24,966 bases of DNA from Chara braunii (taxonomy: Eukaryota > Streptophyta > Charophyceae > Charales > Characeae), in the NCBI GenBank assembly GCA_003427395.1, contig BFEA01001236.1, forward strand, positions 18,417 through 43,382, read 5' to 3'. The notes under the pieces are model-generated. The model saw only the letters and a program-made list of their open reading frames with translations. It had not been told where the DNA came from and made no database searches. Within the stretch, counting starts at the first letter, position 1. Each line of letters starts with the position of its first letter. Of the stretch, positions 10,728-18,420 are shown in pieces. The translations under genes were made by a program, and so were the position numbers.

Positions 10728-12092
10728 ACGGACCTTCTGTTGCTATGGAGGCTGTCAGGCGACTCGCTGTCAGAACTTACCAAAGTCGAGCGGAGGAGAG
10801 TCACGGAGCGGGCACAGGACTATCGCTGGCAGGGACCGACGTTACAAAAATGAAAATTCGATGATGACGGAGGGTCTAGCTGGTTGACGATTCCGCACCC
10901 TTTCGCTAGGTTCGATTGGACACGAGCCGCTCATGAAGAGGATGCGGTCCATTTCGCGGTCAAGTACATGGAAAAAACCATCGAAAAGAACGGATGGTAC
11001 TGGTCGGGAATTCGGGAAGATGTGAAATACACCGTTCAGAATTGCCCGGCCTGCGCGGCGGACAAGGCGCCGGTACAGATGCCTAGGACGATGGTGCCCA
11101 CTCGTGTAGAGCGCCGCTTTCAGAGGGTTAGCATCGACACGACGGATATCAACGTTCCGAGAGGTCCTGTCGATCAGGGAGAGCTCAATGTTCTTTTAGT
11201 GGTCGTCGATCATTTTTCGAAATGGATCGAGGCGTACCCTATGACCAGCCGGAATTCGCAGGAAGTAGCTTGGTACGTAAATCGATTTTTGTGCATGCAT
11301 CTAGACGTAGAAGAGGTACACATGGAACATGGGTCGGAATTTCAAGGCGAAGTAGAACGTCACCTAGTCAGGGCGGACACTAAGATTATCTACTCGCCGG
11401 GGCATTGGCCTCAAGCCAATGGCCTGGTAGAGAAGGCCAACTGAATGATTAAGACCGTTCTTAGACGGAATATCACTGCGGGAGATACCTGGCCCTGGCC
11501 GGTCATTGTCGACCACATCTTGGCCATCTATCGGGCTACCCCATACGGTAGTACTCGGGTGTCCCCCTTTCAACTGAGAACCAATAGTGTCTCTCGGGTG
11601 CAATTGTCCCCCTTAGTAGATACGGAAGTTAGAGCAACACGGGCCCAGAACCGAGATAAGGCCCGCCACTACATAGACTTAACGGTTAGGGCCTATCTCC
11701 CGTTAGCTCGCCGTCGACAGCAGGCCGTAGATCGGACACATCAACGGCAGATCCGTGACTACGAGAATCGACACGCGTCGGCGGGACCACTGCTACGCTA
11801 TAAAGCTGAGGACTTGGTGCAGGTATGGAAATCTGCGTGCTCCTTTAAGATCCACCCACGCTACACAGGCATTTACGAGGTCACGGAAGTTGGCGCATAG
11901 GGACAGCACTCCGTGAAGACACGGCACGCTGCCACGCTCCGGCCCTTCCAGCCATCGCTAGGTCCCCTACGGACCCCCGCTCCTGCGAGATCACCCTCTC
12001 CTTCTTCATCCTCCTCCTCTTCCCGATCTGCCTCGTCCATTGGTGCTGAGAGTTTCAGGGAGCAGGATGAACCATCGCCAACCGGAGCATGA
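10728..12092 (+). pseudogene. pol: Integrase of gypsy element 1 Pol
   Basis: It would insert the cDNA into the genome. The N-terminal HHCC zinc-binding module shows AAHEEDAVHF and CPAC (about 10925-11060) with WYWSGIREDV between. The catalytic core follows: VSIDTTD for the first Asp; MEHGSEF where families have a D-N/R-G motif, so the second acidic residue is Glu here; and QANGLVEKAN for the final Glu. Stops are TGA 10851, TGA 11442 and TAG 11898, all in one unbroken frame. The C-terminal part has YKAEDLVQVW and HPRYTGIYEV, resembling the GPY/F-type module. It ends in a Ser-rich tail with no chromodomain. The last 26 nt overlap the start of the next ORF. Confidence 0.9.
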
Positions 12093-13273
12093 GCCCCTCG
12101 AGCATTTCCAAACGCCGCTTGCAGATCGCTTGTTGTGGCATCGGTTCAATGAGGAAAGACAGTTGCGGTACGACATTCAACAGGTGAACGTGCCAGCGCC
12201 CGGGGTTGCTGATTTGGTGGCGTACTCGTTGCTTTGCGATCGGCTGACATATGAGGGGGTGTACATGGACGTGACGCAGTTGCCTGGCCGGGAGACGACT
12301 CGAGTATTCATTGAGTTTCGCGCTCTCCAGGTGGCACCCAACTTCGTGCACAACGTCGCCACCTTTATCGGAGACTTGACGATCCTACCGCAGCCGAATC
12401 GGGAGCCGGCGCGAAGCTTTGTGTGCGAATACACGGTTGAAGCGGCCAGATCAGTGGCCAGATTGCAAGGTCAGGGGGGACACCGATTCACAGCCCACGA
12501 AGTGCTGCTGCGCAGGGCAGAGGACGGACCAATTGCGTTGGTGCCACAGCTCCCCGCGCTTCTTCCTCCCGCTGCTCCTCTCAACTTCCAAGCTATTCCC
12601 CCTGTCCCGTACTAAATGCCTCCCTTCTTCTCTTACACCACCCTTCCCTATCAGCTCACGGCGGGCCCTTATCCCATGCGCGAGTTCTCGGAGTATTTGG
12701 TGGAGCTCACTGACGTGGAGCCGCTGCCCTTCGCCGACGAAAACGCGTGGGAGTTGCACCGTGCGCTGTACAAGTCGGTGGCGCTGGGGATGTTCTGGTT
12801 CTTCGTGGATCACGAAGACCACTGCATCGGGGAGCACTTCGTCGTCTACTACGTCGTCACACGACCCAAGCCAGCGGAGAAGGAAGGGACGGTGGCGCTG
12901 TACCCATTCGCCCAGCTCCAGACGATCGATCCGGGAGTGTTGGAGCTCATAGATCTTGAGCTCCTCTCCATTGCGCAAGTGATCGCGAGCGAGGAGGAGA
13001 GATCCAACCATGATTGCGGACGGCGATGGCCCTGCGGAGAACGTACAACGCGGTCGTCATCCCGGATTACATTGCGCAGCGCGCGGAGAGGTTGAAGGAC
13101 TTTCCAGAGGAAAAGCCGTTGCGGCCTCCCTCGTCGTATCCTCGACCGCTGCCACCGAAGGCCCCCAAGAAGACGCCAATGAGGAAGATGCGCCGACGAC
13201 TCCCGCGGCGATGGCCGCTTTTCTTCCGCCTATTCCGCCCCCTCTCAATCCCGACATAGATCACTTCCTCTGA
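12067..13273 (+). CDS. Additional ORF of unknown function downstream of integrase (ORF3, disrupted)
   Basis: From ATG 12067, inside the 3' end of the integrase frame, an open frame runs to TAA 12613-12615. It is followed immediately and in phase by ATG 12616 and an open frame to about 13010. Apparent 1-nt shifts near 13012 and 13170 then carry plausible protein (IPDYIAQRAERLKDF, then PPIPPPLNPDIDHFL) to TGA 13271-13273. Read together, the product would be about 400 residues. It is Pro-rich at 12555-12612 and hydrophobic/aromatic around FWFFVDHEDH and HFVVYYVV (about 12795-12865). I see no signal peptide, clear membrane span, chromodomain or enzyme motif. Its location matches that of env-like or captured genes in some gypsy elements. 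I do not recognise the family, and two or three separate small genes are possible. Confidence 0.55.
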
Positions 13274-13612
13274 TCACCCCCGTCTACCTCTCCTCAGTTC
13301 GCTCCTTCTCCTTCTCTTCATCGTCTTCTTCTCCTATCTCCAAAGTTCGCGCGTCGAGACGCGGTGTGTATAAAAAAAAAAATATAAAAAAAAATTGAGA
13401 ACTACTTACCGATCGGGCCAGCTGACGATGAAGGGGCCACCCGATCGGATGTATACTATGGGAGGAGGCGATGGAGGATGCAGTATGCATCCACGTAGAT
13501 TAGGAAGATGATCGGGCCATCTAACGATGAAGAGGCCGCCCGATCATCCAGGATCAATGACATCAGCAGTCGGAAAACTGTTAATTTTTCAGAACCCCCT
13601 GCGTATTACATA
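13274..13612. other. 3' untranslated internal region of gypsy element 1
   Basis: Non-coding and A-rich at 13372-13394, with two hairpin repeats (13411-13448, 13510-13547). No convincing polypurine tract precedes the right LTR at 13613. The last bases are instead CTGCGTATTACATA, resembling an LTR 3' end. Confidence 0.6.
13411..13547. repeat. Pair of about 38-bp direct repeats, each a hairpin
   Basis: GATCGGGCCA at 13411 and 13510 opens two similar units (period 99 bp), each closing with CCCGATC, so each can fold on a 7-bp or longer stem with a conserved loop around ACGATGAAG. They lie just upstream of the right LTR. Confidence 0.85.
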
Positions 13613-14988
13613 TGTGATAAGCTCAGATCCGTACCGCGCGGCTTGCCGTATCCCTAAAGAAAAATCCCGCGGAAGCCCCGAAGTAGGACACGGACAGAAA
13701 GGGTTTTTTCCTTCTTTTTGCTTTTGTTTTCTTTTTGAAACGGCTTTTTCATTTTGTTTGGTTAATAACTCCAGCGCGGGCGAATAGCGGTCGCGGTATG
13801 AAAAGCAAGAAACGGTTTTGGTTGGAACCTTTTTTTTTTTTTTTTTGAATTTGTGCGCGCGCGCCTAAGCTCCGACTTCTTCGCGCGTCTCGCACCCCCG
13901 TGTCTTGTTTTGCATCCCCCGCCATCTTCCCTTCTTGCTGCGCTCGTTTTCCCCATGCAGGACTCTTCGTCCTCCCCTCGGCCCAGTTCGATCCTTACTC
14001 CGCGAAGTGATTGGCCACGTAGTTGCGATGCTCGGATCAATGTGGAGAGTGGGAAACCGCGCACCACTTGAACGGACACCCCAATCACGCAGGACCATGC
14101 TATCCCGCGGGTCCAACCCTCTAACTCCCCACCTCCCTCCTATCCTGCTCATCTACAACCTACGCTGCCCGCACCTCGCGGTGACAACTCGCCGCCTCCC
14201 GCGCTATAAATTCGCGCAACCCTCTCCTCTCTCTCTCTCTTTGATCTCGGCTGCAATGCTGCGCGAGCTATGCGCAAAGTCCGCAGCGCCGGAAAGGCTA
14301 GACGAGCCCAAGGACGGGCGGAGTGATGACACGGGTTGGGCCCGCGGTAGTCTCGGGGCGACGCAGTCGGAGGTACTGAGCAGTGGTGGGGATTGGACGC
14401 TGGCCGCGGCAGGGCCTTGTGGCTATGGTGGTCGGTGGTCTTGGGAAGTGAGGGCAGCGCCTGGGGGTGGCCGCAAATTGAGAATTTTTGTGTACAAGGA
14501 CTCGCTTTTATCTCCATTGTTGCTTTGTCTATGCATGACGTGTATGTGAAGCCCCGAGTGATGGGAGCTGGTTGTGCACATGAGTGATGTCGACAGTCTA
14601 TGGATGATTGGATGTCCTGACAAGGGTTGTTGATTGCATGCATGTATGTGTGTATGTACTTATCCGGGCGGGGACGGGGGAACTGAACTGGAGGACCGTC
14701 TGCTTAGGAGTATGAGTGTGTTGATCCTGTTGTTCCCCTCCCCTCCGCGGCCTTTCCTGCGCGCACGTGCAGTCTCGGTGTAACTCATTCTCTCTCTCTC
14801 CCTCGCCTTTCTTTTTGAACTGATAGTCATCGCTTTTGGAACTTCTCGTCACTGCACCGGTGACGTCAACCGTCGGCGTCCGCGTGTGCGGTCGACGCCC
14901 CCGCAAGGGGAAGGGAGCTTAGATTTTGTCATCTTCTTCCGACGAACCCACCTTGAGAGAGAAGAGTTGCGTCGAGTGTTGTATGGAG
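13613..14988 (+). repeat. Right (3') terminal repeat of gypsy element 1, part shared with the left copy
   Basis: It aligns with 4717-6098 from TGTGATAAGC to TGTTGTATGG. Differences are scattered substitutions and small indels, with the densest cluster around the sequence just after the TATA box. The similarity stops abruptly at 14988. Confidence 0.9.
14205..14210 (+). promoter_or_regulatory. TATA box of the right LTR
   Basis: TATAAATT with the same CT-rich downstream tract as in the left copy. It could drive outward transcription from the element's 3' end. Confidence 0.65.
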
Positions 14989-15923
14989 TCGGTGTTGGTT
15001 CGGATGACCGGGAGCGCGGGATTTTGCCCGTGTTCATCGCTCACCCCCGATCGTCTCATCTCGCTACCGACCTTCCCCATTGCAGATGACGACAGCGTCT
15101 ACTGGGATGCGGATGTACGGCGCGCGCTGAGACGGACGGAGCAAGTGTGTTGGCGAGACCCGCCCCGGGCGTGTAATGTAGGGGGGAACGGGTTTGTCTT
15201 GATAGATCGCTTTGATTCCCCGACTCTAATATTGCCTTTTATGGGTTTGACGGTGTTGCCCTGGTCGGCCGCTCACGCCGTGTGGCGGCCGCAGTTTGAT
15301 TGTCGCTGGTGTCACCAGGGGGACTCTTGTTCTTGGCGACGCTTGGTCCTGGGTTACGAGGGAGCGACACGTTTCCCCGAGCTCTCCCGTAATGCGGGGG
15401 CGCTGCCCGCGCAATTTCGAATCCGGATGCCGGCGAGTCCTCCCGCCGTTTCACCCTCTCGGAAACTTCCGAGCGGACTTTGCGAGTCCGACGCCGAGGC
15501 TTGAAGGCCTCGAACCAACCACTTCTACAGCAAAAAACCGACGGTCCGGTCACTTCATGAGGCCGATGACGAGGCCTGAACGCTTCGAACTCACTACCTA
15601 TCCCTCAAGCGCATGACGGTCGGAGTTTCTGCCTTCCGCCGCCATGGCCCTCTCCTTTTGATGCCTTTTTCCGTCCTGATGCACGACGGCAATTCGTTTT
15701 TGTGGAAACCCTTCTGATTTTATCGTTTCGGAGTGATCCGACCCCCACGGGACTTCGCGACGACAGTTCGACTCCGGGGTAACCTCTGGCACGAAACGAG
15801 AGCCTCCCGTTCCGTCCGGGAGACTCAACCCCAACGGCCAAAAATCCTCGGCCACGCCCCTCCTAGAACTCTGATCGGTGACCCAGTACGGGAAGCTGCG
15901 AGGGGGCGTGAGGTTGCGTATCA
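14989..15923 (+). repeat. 3' terminal extension present only at the right end (probable true end of the LTR)
   Basis: This 935-bp segment follows the repeated part directly and has no counterpart after the left copy. It ends in GCGTATCACA at the LINE junction, the inverse of the element's start at 9 of 10 positions. A plus-strand frame of 192 codons (14926-15504) crosses the junction but has no recognisable domain. Two similar segments at about 15488-15525 and 15563-15598 each contain TTCGAAC-like cores. The simplest reading is the 3' third of a 2.3-kb LTR. A separate inserted fragment is the alternative. Confidence 0.6.
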
Positions 15924-16543
15924 CAAGCCGGCCTCCTCTCACAGTCAGGCAGCGACGATTAAAAGGTTGATAAGACAGACTATATGTGCTGATTGGCAGG
16001 CTTCCAGGAGACAGGCTAGGAAGAATAGGCATTGGTTTTCCCAGACGTGGGCAAGAGGTGTCGACTGGTCCTCAATTGCAGTGGACGGGAAGATGAAGAT
16101 AGCAGAATGGCTACATTCATAGGGCCGCTTATTAGGCCCGACTCACGAAGAAGGAAACTCCTAGGTATCAGTTTTGTAGATGACCTTGTGCGGATTTGAT
16201 AGTTATAAGGGAATGGTTTTGTGTTTTAGTTACGATCTGTAGTGTTTAAATGAGCGGTGGTGGAATTATTTGGCAGGTTTAGCTTATTCTCTGTAGGTGT
16301 TGGTAGTAACATGGAATTTTTTATTAGTTTTTGCTTCATCTTTTAGATGACTGGTTGTTGTGTTCTGTTCTGGTTCTCGGATCCCTGGATGGGTCTCGTA
16401 AAAAGGGAAGCTGGGTAATGCTCCCAGACTAATATTTTCACTGTGTTCCNGGTAGACTGTGAGGACCCCGGCCTCAAGGTACTCTAGTTTTTTAATCATG
16501 AGCCTTGGGCACCGGGCCCGTGTTTAAAATAAAAAGAGAGGGA

Positions 16544-16576
<33 letters not shown>
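15924..16576 (+). pseudogene. LINE relic, 3' part: C-terminal codons, 3' UTR and poly(A)
   Basis: It continues the reverse transcriptase ORF interrupted at 4716. The left side ends in WKSRNQATFKQE and the right side resumes with ASSHSQAATIKRLIRQTI, ending EWLHS and TAG at 16120-16122. A T-rich 3' UTR follows, then a 32-nt A-tail at 16545-16576. GCCTTC occurs directly after the tail (16577-16582) and directly before the LINE's 5' end (3029-3034), a possible short target duplication. The two LINE parts add up to about 2.3 kb, so the copy is strongly 5'-truncated. Confidence 0.82.
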
Positions 16577-16577
<1 letters not shown>

Positions 16578-16873
16578 CCTTCGTTCGAAAGCCTGTGTGG
16601 CGAGCCCCTATGTAGATCAATGACAGTGGAAACAAAGAAATAAACCCCCATTTACGTGCACGCTGTCCACGGGCGGAAAGTCTCATTTTTATGCTTTTGA
16701 AAAGGGGGGGGGTGATTTTGCCACTTCGTATTTTTCGGAAACGTCCTCCAAGAAAGAAATGGAAATAGACAACGACAACATCTTCCAAGAAAACGGGTGT
16801 CAGAGGCACTGGGCTCGTATGGATCACAACATCTTCCATTCAGGAAACTACCACAGCAAGCACTGGGCTCGAA

Positions 16874-16904
<31 letters not shown>

Positions 16905-17170
16905 ACACTGGACGCATGGCCGTTATATTCTCTCTGCACTGTCAGAGGCGTATCCTTTTGTTTTTTTTTTCACAATAGATACAAAAGAAAATCGTCCGAG
17001 NAAAAAAAAAAAAAAAAAAAAAAAAAAAGCACTGGACGCATGGCCGTTATATTCTCTCTGCACTGTCAGAGGCGTATCCTTTTGTTTTTTTTTTCACAAT
17101 AGATACAAAAGAAAATCGTCCGAGAAAACATGTATCATTCCTTTTCCCGATTTATCCACCAATGAAGCCG
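16577..17170. repeat. Right flank of the LINE: inverted-repeat arm, A-tracts and 124-bp tandem duplication
   Basis: 16583-16613 is the inverse of 2566-2595. A 124-bp unit made of an A-tract plus about 95 bp (starting CACTGGACGCATGGCCG at 16906 and 17030) is tandemly duplicated, with an N at 17001 at the start of the second A-tract. GCACTGGGCTCG also occurs twice (about 16806 and 16859). No coding domain is visible. Confidence 0.75.
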
Positions 17171-17978
17171 CGTCACACAAGTAGCAAAACTTCGCTGGTG
17201 GGACCTAGCCCCAGGGGCGAGGTCCCATTAGCAGTCGGATAGGAGTGTGGCCTATCCAGTGTGACACTGAGTGGCAGCGGCCAGACAGGTTCATTACAAA
17301 TTTCTGGCCTGAGAAAACAGGAGAAAGGCAAAAAAAAAAAAAGGAAACAGAGACCTCCCACCGGAAATAACCGCAGAGTGCTTCCCAGCCATCAGATCAC
17401 AAATGATCTGATGGTGGTGGTTGCAACAACAATGAACAAAGTAAAAAATGTGGAATAAACTTGACTTCTGTCAGCACTGATCCTGACACCCTCCATATAC
17501 TCCGTGATTGAAGGAGGGCTCCACCCAATGAGATAATTGCACAACAGCAAGTAAAATACTGAAAATCTTCTATCCAGTGGGCCTAAGGCCAACCCCACCC
17601 TCCTCTGGCAGGAAGCTTTCTTTGCACGGGCATGCCCAGTGTCAAGGAGAGGAGGAGGGGAACGAAGATCTCCTTACTTTTTCGGGTAATACATGTAAAA
17701 TATTGACCGTGGGATCACGGGTAATGCACGGCAGGATTTGGGTCGCTCAACCGCCCCACAAACTCGTTTCTACCCTATCCCGTTGCTAGTGGGACCTCAC
17801 CCCAGGGTCCAAGCCCCACTACCGGAGGTGAAGGTTTTGGTCTGCCCTATGCCGCACGCACGCACGGGGTGTGACATTCGATCCAGCCGTGGACTGCATA
17901 AGATGGCAAGGAGAGGAAATACAGTCAGCTCAGTATTTGAAACAAAAGCGGATGCAGCATGTTTTGAGTTCGCAAAGG
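17171..17978. other. Non-coding region with short hairpin motifs
   Basis: No supported gene. It has an 8-bp-stem hairpin TGGGACCT/AGGTCCCA (17199-17206 and 17220-17227) and a related AGTGGGACCT...CCCCACT hairpin at 17788-17820. 17171-17215 is an inverted copy of 2443-2485. Confidence 0.55.
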
Positions 17979-18420
17979 CAGAAGAAACACTGTCAGGCAG
18001 TAGGCAACTTTGTCATGGCCTGAGTTCGAAAAGGCGGTTGTAACTCAGGCCGGCAGTGGTGTCAGGGTGGCGGTTTCGTTAAGGCAGTCGTGTTTTTTTT
18101 TTTTTTTTTCCGGCGTAAGTTTTTTGTCTTTGTTTTTTTTTTTTGCACGGCCGAGATGTCCGAGTGGCCACGGCCGCGATGTCTAGGCCACGCCCATGGC
18201 TGGCCATGGCCGTGATGGGCCACAGTCGCAAAACAAACAAACAAACAAACAAACAAACAAACAAACAAACAAACAAACAAACAAGCAAATTATTTTTTTT
18301 TAAACACAGACAACCGCCTTTACGAAACCGCCACCTTGACACCACTGCCGGCCTGAGTTACAACCGCCTTTTCAAACTCAGGCCATGACAAAGTTGCCTA
18401 CTGCCTGTTGTTTCTGCCCA
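17979..18420. repeat. Foldback element with about 115-bp inverted arms
   Basis: The left arm 17979-18092 and right arm 18303-18420 are inverse copies with few mismatches (shared landmarks GGCAGTAGGCAACTTTG and CAGTGGTGTCA). Each arm has its own inner hairpin, GGCCTGAGTT/AACTCAGGCC. The roughly 210-bp loop holds T-tracts, a GC-rich palindromic stretch around GGCCATGGCC, and (AAAC)n. There is no coding capacity. This fits a non-autonomous foldback or MITE-like element, although flanking target duplications are not obvious. Confidence 0.75.
18231..18284. repeat. (AAAC)n microsatellite
   Basis: About 13 tandem AAAC units in the loop of the foldback element. Confidence 0.97.

Larger units (their letters stand above)
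4717..15923 (+). mobile_element. Ty3/gypsy LTR retrotransposon nested in the LINE, degenerate
   Basis: The element contains repeated ends, gag, protease, reverse transcriptase, RNase H, a PHD-like finger, integrase and a further downstream ORF, all on the plus strand. Its borders are set by the LINE coding sequence, which stops at 4716 and resumes at about 15924. The termini are TGTGATAAGC and GCGTATCACA, which are inverse of each other at 9 of 10 positions. No clean 5-bp target duplication is seen; only AGC is shared (left AGAGC|A, right A|AGCC). Integrase follows RNase H, as in Ty3/gypsy and unlike Ty1/copia. Multiple stops and frameshifts make it non-autonomous today. Confidence 0.88.

Noticed and set aside
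12040-12066. Upstream start for ORF3 at 12040
   Set aside because: It needs a non-ATG start; the first ATG at 12067 is preferred, although extension cannot be excluded.
11800-12092. Chromodomain at the integrase C-terminus
   Set aside because: After the GPY/F-like segment the tail is Ser/Pro-rich and lacks the aromatic cage pattern of chromodomains.
14926-15504. 192-codon frame in the 3' extension as a gene
   Set aside because: No recognisable domain, and it begins inside the LTR shared region. It is more likely a chance open frame in GC-rich LTR DNA.
15498-15616. Peptides resembling GLEPTTS and ERFELTTYPSS as real protein
   Set aside because: These strings typically arise from translating tRNA-like TTCGAAC segments and are common spurious annotations.
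18231-18284. CRISPR-like array from the (AAAC)n and (ATCA)n tracts
   Set aside because: These are perfect short tandem repeats without spacers. The setting is eukaryotic.
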